From Amaurobius ferox (lineage: Eukaryota > Arthropoda > Arachnida > Araneae > Amaurobiidae), in NCBI GenBank assembly GCA_951213105.1, contig OX578142.1, positions 122,540,731-122,604,730 on the forward strand: a stretch of DNA of 64,000 nt, read 5' to 3'. The notes beneath the pieces are model-generated. The model was not told the origin of the DNA, ran no database searches, and worked only from the letters and a program-made list of their open reading frames with translations. Each line of letters opens with the position of its first letter. Within the stretch, counting starts at the first letter, position 1. The translations under genes were made by a program, and so were the position numbers. This document shows positions 35,801-47,672 of the stretch, one piece after another.

Positions 35801-36207
35801 TTTAATTCACTTTCAAACGATTTTCAAGCTTTTCGTTTGGATAAACCACGGAGTTAGGGAGTAGAACTCCTAGGAAAAAGTTCCGTTTTTCATTAATATC
35901 TCGACAACCCCAGGTCTTAGAAACTCGAAACTTGGACAAAATTTATGGGGGGATATTTCAAGGCTATTCACCAAATTTCATTAAATTCGGTTCAGCCGTT
36001 TTTCCGTGATGATGAGAAAAACGAAAATTTCGTTTTTTACTAATATCTCGAGAACCACTGGTCGTAGAAACTCAAAACACGGATATAATTTTAAGTGGGG
36101 CTATTTCTGGGCTACCCACAAAATTTCATCAAATTCAGTTCAGCCGTTCTCCCGTGATGGTGTGACAAACAGACAGACAGACAGATTTTCATTTTTATTT
36201 ATATAGA
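32813..36207 (-). mobile_element. Non-autonomous Helitron, array unit C (compound)
   Basis: The 3.4-kb unit has proper Helitron ends. At 34766 there is an internal, slightly mutated 3' end (CTAACAGCACACCCGTTATT then CGTACGG), so the unit is a fusion of two ancestral units whose inner 3' terminator was bypassed. It holds the hairpin element at 34217-34270. It is much closer in sequence to unit E than to its neighbour D. Confidence 0.85.
34217..34270 (+). mobile_element. Short hairpin element in Helitron unit C
   Basis: Plus-strand copy: ACCCAAGCCACACGACCAAC, GAAGGTTTATGG, then a CAGCTGTTTGTGTG segment; CACAC/GTGTG form the stem. Unit D at about 37598 lacks it ('gatatgcgtcggttttatc'). No clear flanking duplication remains, so either the target repeat has decayed or this copy arrived differently. 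Confidence 0.7.
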
Positions 36208-39200
36208 CTAGCAGCATACCCGTTCTTCGTACGGAGTATATAATATAAAGAAACTTGAAATTCACAATCATGCGCAAATCCTTATAGTATACTAAATGAC
36301 ATTTTTAATCAAAATATTCTGTTAAAATATTTAATACATTGCTCCTAAAAAGAAGTTTAAGAATCTCTGTACTCGCTATATAAAATTATCTTTATGGACA
36401 TATCTGAAGAATAAAACATCCTGGATCCTTATGTAAGCAAATATAAAAAAAATATGGAATTGAATCAATATATGCAAAATAAAAGCGTTAAAATTGTATG
36501 GGACCCGTAGTAATTATATACGCGTATATTAGAAAATATAACCTCTATTAGTAGATTACATGTATAAATTGAAAATACCAATAAACCCGTAATCTTTTAA
36601 TCTGAAGACATTCATTTATTCCAATATATGTCAAAATGAAAGTGCTAAAATTATATGGGAATATATAAACGTACTACTTATAATGTCCGATTATTAGTAG
36701 AAGATTACCCGTATTGCAATATGAGTCTCAAATGCTTTTGGCAAAATACAACAGACGACGTAATAAATTGAAAATATCATTAATCTCCTTAATCTTCACA
36801 CCAGAAGACTGTAATTGATTCCAATATATACGCCAATATATGTCAAAATATATGCCAATATACATGTACTACTTATATTCTCGTATGTTAGAAGATATAC
36901 CCGTGCATTCATAGAAGATTACTCGTACAACGTACAATATGCGAGTGTCAGCAATTTTTGCAGCAATAAAACAATGGCGTAATAACTTAAAAATATCAAT
37001 AATCACTGAATCAATAATTCCGGAATATATCAATAATAATAATGTTTAAACCTGAAGAGTGTAATTGATATTATTCAGTCCAAATTGAAATGGCAATGAA
37101 ATTTATTTTATATACATATCTTCATTATTCAAATCGGAAAGGATTTAATAAAAATCGTCTGCCGCATAAACACATTGGATTTAAATCCGTTTCTAAGCGA
37201 AGTATCATTTGCTTCAAATAAATTGGTAGAAAAAATATCGTCTAAATAATTATATTTCTATGGAACTTTTGGCGACATTTTCTTCAAATTAGCGACATTT
37301 TAAAAAATCGCCAAATTTATCGCCAAGTGGGACTGTAGAACTGACAGTCCCACTTGGCGACAAATTTACGAAATATCATCACAATACTATCCCCTAACAA
37401 AACACAATTAATTTCATTTATTTAGCTCATTTTTATCAATTTCAAGATATTTTTATAGATTTGAAAATATTTTTATCAATTTAGTGACCTTTTAAAAATT
37501 CGCTAAATATATTACTAAGTAGGATGGTTGGTCTGACAGATAAATGCTAACCAAACATCATTTCAGTACTCTCTTCTAACAAAACAAAATAAATTTCATT
37601 GATATGCGTCGGTTTTATCAATTTGGCGACATTTCCGTCAAATTGGCAAAGTTTAAGAAAAGTTGTCAAATTAGCGATATCCTGCCAAATTCGTTGCTCT
37701 GAATTTGCAGATCTGAATGAAACATCCTTATCCCGTTTCAATATACTAAATGAAAACACTACAATTGTATTAGAAGATATACCCGCTCTACTCTTTTTCT
37801 GTTTCAACAATCGGCTAAATGAATTTATTGGCTAAACACAATATATGAGTTTAGTAGCTAAATACGATATAAGCTTGAAAACTCTTTGCCAAAATAAATG
37901 AAATTGATGTACGCAGTCAGCAATTAATATAATTAAAAGAAAAATCAAACCGTTCATACATAAGATATACTTTTATATCCATTTATCCATTTATTTATTA
38001 TTCAAATCGAAAAAAAATAATAAAAACATTAACAAACCCATTTAATTTAATTGCGATGCCGAACAACATGATTTGTCCTCATAAAATGTTATAATTTATT
38101 AACCACTAACAGCACACCAGTTCGTCGTACGGAGTATATAATATAAAGAAACTTATAGTTCGCAATCATGTACAAATTCTGTTAAAATATTAAATTTATT
38201 GCCCCTAAAGAGAAGTTTAAGAATATATATTCTCACTATGCAAAATTATCTTCACGGGCAGATCAAAACATCCTGGCCCATTTTGTAAGCAAATTTTCAG
38301 AAGAAAAAAAAAGGAATTGAAAAAATATATGCAACCCAGTACTAATCATATTGTCGCAGATTAGAAAATATGCCAATGTGTTAGTAGAAGATTACCCGTA
38401 TTACAATATAAGTCTCAAAAATATTTTCCAAAATAAAAGAGATGACGTAATAAATTGAAAATATCAATAATATCCGTACTCTTTATACCAGAAGGTCGTA
38501 ATTGATTCCTATATATGCCAATATATATCAAAATATATGTCAATATACCTGTACTACTTATATTCTCGTAGATTAAAGGATATACACGTGTGTTTGTAGA
38601 AGATTATTCGTACAACATACAATATGTGAGTTTAAACAATTTTGGTCATAATAAAATAATTGCATAATAACTTGAAAATATCAATAATCCCTGAATCAAT
38701 AATCCCCGAAAATATCAATAATAATAATTTCTAAACCTGAAGACCGTAATTGATATTATCCAGTCAAAAATGCTATAAGAAAAATCAAATCGTTCTTTTC
38801 TAAAATATATTTTTATATCCATTTATTTATTATTTTAATCAAAAAAATAATTATTAAAATAACAGACAGATTTAATTTAATTGCGTTTCTGAGTAACATG
38901 ATATAAGATAGAATCTTATAACATGTTAAATATGCTATAAGAAAAATCAAATCGTTCTTTTCTAAAATATATTTTTATATCCATTTATTTATTATTCAAA
39001 TCAAAAAAATAATTATTAAAATAACAGACAGATTTAATTTAATTGCGTTTCTGAGTAACATGATATAAGATAGAATCTTATAACATGTTAAATATGTCAT
39101 GTCTTATAACATAAACTGCGAAATTAAATAACGATTTTGATTTCTCATTGTTCCGTAAAAGCTTGTTTTAAATAAACCATGAACCATGGAGATAGATTTC

Positions 39201-39650
39201 CCCTTTAAATCATGTTTCAAACAATTCATGTTTTCAGAAAGTGACTAATTAACGCAAAAAATCTCCCATCAAACTCAGAGATTAAACTTTAATTCACTTT
39301 CAAACGATTTTCAAGCTTTTCGTTTGGATAAACCACGGAGTTAGGGAGTAGAACTCCTAGGAAAAAGTTCCGTTTTTCATTAATATCTCGACAACCCCAG
39401 GTCTTAGAAACTCGAAACTTGGACAAAAGTTATGGGGGGATATTTCAAGGCTATTCACCAAATTTCATTAAATTCTGTTCAGCCGTTTTTCCGTGATGAT
39501 GAGACAAACGAAAATTTCGTTTTTTACTAATATCTCGAGAACCACTGGTCGTAGAAACTCAAAACACAGATATAATTTTAAGTGGGGCTATTTCTGGGCT
39601 ACCCACAAAATTTCATCAAATTCGGTTCAGCCGTTCTCTCGTGATGGTGT

Positions 39651-39704
<54 letters not shown>

Positions 39705-39726
39705 TTTTCATTTTTATTTATATAGA
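36208..39726 (-). mobile_element. Non-autonomous Helitron, array unit D (compound)
   Basis: Compound unit like C and E, with an inner 3'-end relic at about 38106 (CTAACAGCACACCAGTTCGT). It lacks the short hairpin element. It carries its own 162-bp internal tandem duplication and a long GACA run near the 5' end (about 39655-39702). The palindrome at 37320-37360 is a perfect 17-bp stem with a 7-base loop. Confidence 0.85.
38771..39094. repeat. 162-bp tandem duplication inside Helitron unit D
   Basis: The block starting TGCTATAAGAAAAATCAAAT occurs at 38771 and 38933 with very few differences. Units C and E have a single copy at the matching place (about 35435 and 42350). Confidence 0.9.
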
Positions 39727-42700
39727 CTAGCACCATACCCGTTCTTCGTACGGAGTATATAATATAAAGAAACTTGAAATTCATAATCATGCGCAAATTC
39801 TTATAGTATACTAAATGACATGTTTAATCAAAATATTCTGTTAAAATATTTAATATAATGCTCCTAAAAAGAAGTTTAAGAATCTCTGTTCTCGCTATAT
39901 AAAATTATCTTCATGGACATATCTGAAGAATAAAACATCTTGGACCCCTTATGTAAGCAAATATAAAAAAAAATATGGAATTGAATCAATATATGCAAAA
40001 TAAAAGCGTTAAAATTGTATGGGACCCGTACTAATTATATACGCGAATATTAGAAAATATAACCTGTATTAGTAGATTACATGTATAAATTGAAAATACC
40101 AATAAGCCCGTTATCTTTTAATCTGAAGACAGTCATTTATTCCAATATATGTCAAAATTAAAGTGCTAAAATTATATGGGAAGATATACACGTACTACTT
40201 ATAATGTCCGATTATTAGTAGAAGATTACCCGTTTTGCAATATGAGTCTCAAATGTTTTTTGGTAAAATACAACAGACGACGTAATAAATTGAATATATA
40301 ATTAATCCCCTTAATCTTCATACCAGAAGACTGTACTTGATTCCAATATATATGCCAATATATGTCAAAATATATGCCAATATACCTGTACTACTTATAT
40401 TCTCGTAGGTTAGAAGATATACCCGTGCATTCCTAGAAGATTACTCGTACAACGTACAATATGCGAGTGTCAGCAATTTTTGCGCAATAAAACAATGGCG
40501 TAATAACTTAAAAATATCAATAATCACTGAATCAATAATTCCGGAAAATATCAATAATAATAATGTTTAAACCTGAAGAGTATAATTGATATTATCCAGT
40601 CCAAAATGAAATGGCAATGAAATTTATTTTATATACATATCTTCATTATTCAAATCGGAAAGGATTTAATAAAAATCGTCTGCCGCATAAACACATTGGA
40701 TTTAAATCCGTTGCTAAGCGGATTTGAAGCTTGCTTCAAATAAATTGGTAGAAAAATATCGTCGAAATAGTTATATTTCTATGGAACATTTGGCGACAGT
40801 TTCATCAAATTAGCGACATTTTAAAAAATCGCCAAATTTATCGCCAAGTGGGACTGTAGAACTGACAGTTCCACTTTGCGACAAATTGACGAAATATCAT
40901 CACAATACTATCTCCTAACAAAAAAACAATTAATATCCTTTATGTAGCGCCATTTTATCAATTTTAAGATATTTTTATAGATTTGAAAACATTTTTATCA
41001 ATGTGGTGACATTTTAAAAATTCGCTAAATGTATTACTAAGTAGGATGATTGGTCTGACAGATAAATGCTAACCAAACATCATTTCAGTGCTCTCTTCTA
41101 ACAAAAAAAAAAAAAAAATTCATTGATATGTAGAAGACCCAAGCCACACGACCAACCCGAAGGTTTATGGCAGCTGTTTGTGTGTCGTTTATATCAATTT
41201 GGCGACATTTCCGTCAATTTGGCAAAGTTTAAGAAAAGTTGTCAAATTAGCGATATCCCTCCAAATTCGTAGCTTTGAATTTGCAGATCTGAATGAAACA
41301 TTCTTATCCCGTTTCAATATACTAAATGAAAACACTACAATTGTATTAGAAGATATACCCGCTCTACTCTTTTTCTGTTTCAACAATCGGCTATATGAAT
41401 TTATTGGCTAAACACAATATATGAGTTTAGTAGCTAAATACGATATAAGCTTGAAAACTCTTTGCCAAAATAAATGAAATTGATGTACGCAGTCAGCAAT
41501 TAATATAATTAAAAGAAAAATCAAACCGTCCATTCATAAGATATACTTTTATATCCATTTATCCATTTATTTATTATTTAAATCGAAAAAAAATAATAAA
41601 AACATTAACAAACACATTTAATTTAATTGCGATGCCGAGCAACATGATATATCCTCCTAAAATGTTAAAATTTATTAACCACTAACAGCACACCCGTTAT
41701 TCGTACGGAGTGTATAATTTAAAGAAACTTAAAGTTCGCAATCATGTGCAAATTCTGTTAAAATATTAAATTTATTGCTCCTAAAGAGAAGTTTAAGAAT
41801 ATATGTTCTCACTATGCAAAATTATCTTCACGATCAGATCTGAAGAATAAAACATCCTGCCCCCTTTTGTAAGCAAATTTACAGAAGAAAAAATAGGAAT
41901 TGAATGAATATATGCAACCCCGTACTAATTATATTGTCGCAGATCAGAAAATATGCCAATGTGTTAGTAGAAGATTACCCGTATTACAATATGCGTCTCA
42001 AAAATATTTGCCAAAATAAAAGAGATGACGTAATAAATTGAAAATATCAATAATATCCGTACTCTTTATACCAGAAGGTCGTAATTGATTCCAATATATG
42101 CCAATATATATCAAAACATATGTCAATATACCTGTACTGCTTATATTCTCGTAGATTAAAAGATATACACGTGTATTTGTAGAAGATTCGTACAACATAC
42201 AATATATGAGTTTAAACAATTTTTGTCATGATAAAATAATTGCATAATAACTTGAAAATATCAATAGTCCTTGAATCAATAATCCCCGAAAATATAAATA
42301 ATAATAATTTTTAAACCTGAAGACCGTAATTGATATTATCCAGTCAAAAATGCTATAAGAAAAATCAAATCGTTCTTTTCTAAAATATATTTTTATATCC
42401 ATTTATTTATTATTCAAATCGAAAAAATAATTATTAAAATTAACAGACAGATTTAATTTAATTGCGTTTCTGAGTAACATGATATAAGATAGAATCTTAT
42501 AACATGTTAAATATGTCATGTCTTATAACATAAACTGCGAAATTAAATAACGATTTTGATTTCTCTATACTTCTCATTGTTCCGTAAAAGCTTGTTTTAA
42601 ATAAACCATGAACCATGGAGATAGATTTCCCCTTTAAATCATGTTTCAAACAATTCATGTTTTCAGAAAGTGACTAATTAACGCAAAAAATCTCCCATCA

Positions 42701-43131
42701 AACTCAGAGATTAAATTTTAATTCACTTTCAAACGATTTTCAAGCTTTTCGTTTGGATAAACCACGGAGTTAGGGAGTAGAACTCCTAGGAAAAAGTTCC
42801 GTTTTTCATTAATATCTCGACAACCCCAGGTCTTAGAAACTCGAAACTTGGACAAAATTTATGGGGGGATATTTCAAGGCTATTCACCAAATTTCATTAA
42901 ATTCGGTTCAGCCGTTTTTCCGTGATGATGAGACAAACGAAAATTTCGTTTTTTACTAATATCTCGAGAACCACTGGTCGTAGAAACTCAAAACACGGAT
43001 ATAATTTTAAGTGGGGCTATTTCTGGACTACCCACAAAATTTCATCAAATTCGGTTCAGCCGTTCTCCCGTGATGGTGTGACAAACAGACAGACAGACAG
43101 ACAGACAGATTTTCATTTTTATTTATATAGA
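39727..43131 (-). mobile_element. Non-autonomous Helitron, array unit E (compound)
   Basis: Near-copy of unit C at an offset of about 6915 bp, including the hairpin element and the inner 3'-end relic (about 41692). The array's 5' tip TCTATATAAATAAAAATGAA starts at 43131, preceded on the minus strand by A. The flank to the right is a Tc1 transposase fragment. Confidence 0.85.
41132..41185 (+). mobile_element. Short hairpin element in Helitron unit E
   Basis: Identical to the copy at 34217-34270 and in the same position within its Helitron unit, so it was copied with the unit and was not inserted independently. Confidence 0.7.
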
Positions 43132-43275
43132 TTGAGAATACATTCCCCAAAAGAACTTCACTGGCGACAAGTTACTTTAACGGCCTCAGTGCTTTTGAGC
43201 ACTAAGGCCAGAAGAGCGCGATTAAAGTGGTGTCGTCAGCATAAGACTTGGAGACTTGGACAGAAGCGCTGGTGT
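43132..43275 (+). pseudogene. Tc1-like transposase fragment
   Basis: The plus-strand frame reads LRIHSPKELHWRQVTLTASV, then LLSTKARRARLKWCRQHKTW. The ARLKWCRQHK-TW stretch is typical of the region before the catalytic centre of Tc1-family transposases, where a second helix-turn-helix is followed by a segment like 'RARLEWAREHKNW'. The SDESRF-type catalytic motif is absent. The fragment is cut on the left by Helitron unit E and on the right by LINE sequence. Confidence 0.6.
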
Positions 43276-44400
43276 TGATTTAAACAATCCAGGCTAGAAC
43301 GAATATCTGTGAATAATGCGGTCCTTGTATGAACACTTCCGACAAACCAGCTGCCTACTTCTTTGATTGTTAGTAGTTTTGCCTGGTAAACACTATTTCT
43401 GATCAAGTTTTCATGCAGATTCCTTTGTCAAAGATACAGAATGCTATGCTGAACCAGATCCTCTACTTGTTTTAGATCCATCTGTGAAAATATGGATAAT
43501 GTTATGAATATATTTGTGACTTTCTTTTGTATAAGATGACTTATTCTACTTTTAGCTGGGTGGATGTTCCAAGTATGGCCTTTAGCTTCGTAATTCTAGG
43601 TGAATAAGTGGTTCAATCATTTACTACGGTTTTCTGAAGCCAAAAGGACTTTCCCAATTATGGCTTCCATTTCTACTCCTATAAATAAGGGTGGCACTCC
43701 AGCTAATTGCTGCAAAGCAGCTGTTGAGGTTGTGCAGTATGATCTTATCATTCGGAGCAATGGAATTATTTGCACAGTCTGAAGTTTCTGCAAACTTTTA
43801 AGAGGCTGGATGTTAAGTCCTACTTCTCCGGAGCCAATTTGCCCCATAAACCGGAGTGAGTTTGAACTTTTACTTTTAATTTGTTGATGTATGAAAACCA
43901 TTTTAATTTACTCTCGAATGTGAGATCCAGATAAATCAATTGATCAAACTGAGTAGTTGTCCTCTTTTGCAGTTTTAAGATGGTCAAGCGCGACTGATGT
44001 TTTGGAGTCAAAAGTAATTACTTTCGTTTTTATAATAGAAATTTCGAACTTCAATTTAGCGCATCAACCGGGAAATACATCTATTGCTTTTGTGAGACTC
44101 TCTGGTGTTCTGAGACACTGTTATCAGATGCGAGCAGCAAAAAGTCATCGGCGTAAACTATTAAGTCTGTAGCAGAAACATTAAGACACAACAAAATTTC
44201 ATCTGCAAGTAAATTCCACATCAATGGTCCTAAACAACGGACAGCCGTGAGAATTCTAGAAACTTTATAATTAATTTTTGGATAGAATGGATGGGAAACA
44301 CTATTGCTAAAGGTTTTAACTGGATTTTCCTTGTTCTGTATGGCTTGAAAATTTTTGAAAAATCAAGATCAACAATTTTAGGTTAAAATCTATGATCTAA
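43276..44400 (-). pseudogene. Non-LTR retrotransposon (LINE) relic: reverse transcriptase plus RNase H
   Basis: Read on the minus strand from 44400, motifs appear in the right order across shifted frames: motif A-like IVDLDFSKIFK (about 44345-44380), LGPLMWNLLADEILL (about 44200), the catalytic LIVYADDFLLLASD (about 44120-44160), IYLDLTFESKLKWFSYINKL (about 43870-43930), YCTTSTAALQQLAGVPPL (about 43690-43745), then an RNase H start FTDGSKTSRGSGSA (about 43465-43500) and FTDIRSSLDCLN (about 43290-43320). This order fits a LINE with a C-terminal RNase H of the I/R1/Jockey group. Multiple frameshifts and stops mark it as dead. ORF1 and endonuclease are not seen. Confidence 0.85.
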
Positions 44401-44929
44401 GGTGGCATCTTTTAAATAATCAAGCTCAGGCATAGTCAGAAGTAGATTATAATGTAATAGTAAGGTAAACATACGTATTTGAGTAAAGAGGGGGTAGTTG
44501 CCCCATTACATGGGTTAGTTGGTCACAACGCTAATTTCTCTGCCGCTAGAGGGTGTATAATACAGTTGTACTTCCTGTGATTGAAGGGCGCCAACATTGC
44601 CATTTGTTGGACCTGGCTGAAGAGCGGCTGTTATTTCGTTTTCGACGTTGGCATAAAATATCAATTTTGGACACAGTAAGCAAATATTTTGAATCTTACT
44701 ATATTTATATTCTGTACTCTTTAATGTACACACTAACGTATTATTTATTATAGCACGTCGAAGTTTATTCACTATTTATTGTACTGATTTTGAATATTAA
44801 ATAAAGCCACGCTCAAATAAAAATGTTTAGTCTAAAAATAGCGAAAAGGGGTATGTTGTCCCATCTCACGAGGGGCTAATTGCCGCATGTTAAGTTGAAC
44901 CATGAACATCTGAGCCAATTTCCAGAGGC
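44401..44929. other. Non-coding stretch with pogo-like terminal motifs
   Basis: At about 44489 a GGGGGTAGTTGCCCCATTAC string, and at about 44847 'aaggggtatgttgtccc' then 'cgaggggctaattgccgc', resemble each other and the sequence at 49556-49600. They look like a terminal or subterminal repeat of the DNA transposon whose transposase relic follows. Confidence 0.4.
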
Positions 44930-45300
44930 GACTGCTTGAAAGAAAATTAACCGAAATAATGGCCGAAAACGTAAAACAGCTATTCTCAAGGACTCGCCTG
45001 TTTTGTGAAACGAAAATTAGAGCAAAGAAAAAACCACATGAGAGGGAAAATAAAGTATTAAAAGAAAGATCAAAGAGAAATGTAAGAGAAATTGCTTCCA
45101 CTAAGGCTACATTCAAGAATGCACCAAAGCAAAAAGTAGATAAGAAACTAATTCCGAAGAGGATGATGATCATCCCTATTATATTGCCTGATTTGTGTAG
45201 AACATTTTTCCAATATCCGTTCGAAAGAAGTATGGATTATGAAGTAATAGTGTAAGAATTGGTTCAATGAAAATTGCACTCCAGGCATCACTGCGAATAA
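44930..45300 (+). pseudogene. Pogo/Tigger-like transposase C-terminal relic with zinc-finger tail
   Basis: A basic stretch (TKIRAKKKPHERENKVLKER) is followed, in a shifted frame, by an acidic EEDDDHPYYI segment, and in a third frame by CLICVEHFSNIRSKEVW and CKNWFNENC. A Cys-x2-Cys, Trp, Cys-x2-Trp and His/Asn-x2-Cys tail after a DPYYIA-like acidic linker is found at the C-terminus of many pogo-type DDE transposases. His is replaced by Asn, and stops lie inside the finger. The DDE core is not recognisable upstream. Confidence 0.55.
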
Positions 45301-45881
45301 CACATCATATCCAGGAAAGAAAAGTAATTGTTACATTCCAACTCACAGTTAAACTGAATACAATAATTAATAGAATTCATAAACAAAATAACCTTGTCCA
45401 AATCAATAATAGACTGGTGAAGGACAGCGAAACTATCATCCTTGTAACAAACTTAAAAAGGAAGTTGAATAAGGTTAAATAATGAAACTTTGAAATAGCG
45501 CATTTAAATGCAGACAAAACAAGATTTAGAAAATTATCCATGACCAAGCCATCAGATATTTTAAAGTAGTCACCATGAAAGACGATGATTCTTTTTTTTT
45601 TTTTTTTACACTGTATTTCGGGTTCAAAGTATGTGACGCTACAGCATTGGGTTCCGTGGTTAAGATTTTGATTGCGCGGTACGGCTAAGTTCTCAATTGG
45701 CGTTTATCTCTAGGCTTGCTCGCAAAAAAAGAAGGAATTCAAGAATTTCAAAAACGATCGTATGCTTAAGACATTTTTTTGAGCAGAATGTTAAGTTATT
45801 TAAAGTAATGGGTTTTCGCATAAAAATCAAACTGTGTACATTTTTATAGTATAAAATGCATGATGAGGTCTTGGAAAATTC
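45301..45881. other. Non-coding stretch, probably decayed transposase sequence
   Basis: A T-run lies at about 45592-45607. The stretch leads directly into a mariner-like C-terminal fragment, so the N-terminal half of that gene may lie here in unrecognisable form. Confidence 0.4.
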
Positions 45882-46199
45882 AGGTGCGACTTGTTACACA
45901 TCAGACAGCACTATCCATCTTTTAACTGATTTTTTCAGTGAGCGCATAATTTCCAGCGGATTGTGGTCCCTCGCTCCCCAGATGTATCACCCCCTGATTT
46001 CTTACTATGAGGGGGGTATCTGAAAAATGTGGTTTACGTGAATAATCCACACACGATTGCTGAGTTGAAAACGAACATCACAACAGCCATTTCAACATCA
46101 ATACTACCATGCTCCGCAGAGTCTCACGAAATCTGGTAAAACGAACACAATTTTGCATTTGCGAAACAGGACGTCATTTCCAACATTTATTGTAACACC
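45882..46199 (+). pseudogene. Mariner/Tc-like (DDE_3-type) transposase C-terminal relic
   Basis: The plus-strand text reads GATCYTSDSTIHLLTDFFSE, then after a one-base shift PRSPDVSPPDFLL, a TGA where Trp is expected, GGYLKNVVYVNNPHTIAELK, and a helical tail with another stop. WPPRSPDLSPPDFFLWGYLK-V is the hallmark around the last catalytic Asp of this transposase group in arthropods. The first catalytic Asp is lost, probably by a small deletion at the Gly-Ala-Thr segment. A candidate right terminus TTTAAACTCACCCTGCA follows at about 46317-46333. Confidence 0.85.
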
Positions 46200-47672
46200 T
46201 AAAGTTTGTCTACTAAAAATAAAAGGTAACATTTCAACTAATCTTTGTAATACTTTACTTCCATTTAAATTCTCATACTGGTACTTTTACGGGCAGTAAA
46301 AGTGATGTGCGCGACTTTAAACTCACCCTGCACTTATACTTTATCGCGGCAAACAAGTATTAAAAAGCTAGATAATTAGCAAATTAGAAGAACATACTTT
46401 CTGGCGTGAGATATCAGTCAAACGACACGAAAGTAAAAACAAAACCCAATTCTTTTGATAGCTTCAACAGATAAAATACTTCATACTATTTGTTAGATAA
46501 CAAAGACAATCAACACAAAGACACAAATCTATTTGAATGCAAAACTTCTCTCACAAACCCATGTTTAAACCTTATGACACCGTAAACGATGTTAAAATAT
46601 ACAGGGTGTCCAGTGCTATCGGTGGCCAATGGCTATTTCCTCAACCGTTAGTCATAGAGATATACCTTCCAATTGCAAAAATGTTTTAAATTTTAAAATC
46701 TATTATCTTAGAAACAGTTTAAATCAATAAATGCATTTCTGAAAGAAATACGAAATATACATTTTTATACGATCCCCCAGTGAACCAATTATATTTAGGA
46801 AAATCATCCTCATACAATTTCATGTAAAATAAAAAAAAATAAAAAATCATCCTTTTATAACCGTTTTAATATGAATTGATTCCTATTTAATTTGAATTTA
46901 AATTTCAACTTTTAAATTTTAAAGTTTTTATAGTAGAAACGTGGTTTTTCTCAGGAACTGCTTATAATACCACAATCCTATATTTAAAAAAAAAATAATA
47001 AAAATAAAAAATATCAAATTATTATTTAGTAATTATGACTCTAATTTTAATCGAATGTGGCATATTAATTTTTTTTTTATCCCAAATAAGCACACTTGTT
47101 CCTGTTTGAAATAGTACAGCAGTCCGGTTTTTAACATCCGTACGTTCAAATTCTGACTTCTATAATTTTGATTTTGTCGTGGAAATTATGCACATACAGC
47201 AATCATACACATAAAAAAACACATAACATTTATAACCCATAACGCAGCAGAAATTTATTCGTTACGAAATTTAACTATCAGTAAAATAGAGTAATGGATA
47301 AAATTTTGAAGGGAGAAAAAGTGCCATATGAAATTAATTCTACACATCAATGGAGTGTGCAAAAACTAATTTTGGCTGGAATTCGTGGCAACGTGCCCGT
47401 TAGAAATACATTTCGGTAAAGCTAAGTCAAACGCAATGAAAAATATTAAAAGAATGATGCACACACTTGTTTCGGTTAATAGAGTATCACAAATGATAGA
47501 ACACATGTAAAATATAAGATATCAATACTAATACATTTTCATTGGCAAAGAATGGCAACCTACATTTTTCTAGTGAGTCAAAAATAGAATAAATATTTAC
47601 ACGAGAAAATAAATACTAGAAGGGATGAGAAAATTAAATGCCTTTGTATATTGCGGTGGTGCAAAAACTTAT
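46200..47672. other. AT-rich non-coding stretch with a transposon terminus
   Basis: ACAGGGTGTCC at about 46602 resembles the CAGGGTGTCCC ends of the TA-flanked foldback MITE at 16296, but no inverted partner was found downstream. No gene is supported. Confidence 0.45.

Noticed and set aside
38771..39094. CRISPR-like array
   Set aside because: Only two 162-bp copies with no spacers; it is a tandem duplication in a Helitron.
44515..44772. 85-codon minus-strand frame
   Set aside because: It overlaps transposon terminal motifs and has no domain; a plus-strand frame is open over the same bases.
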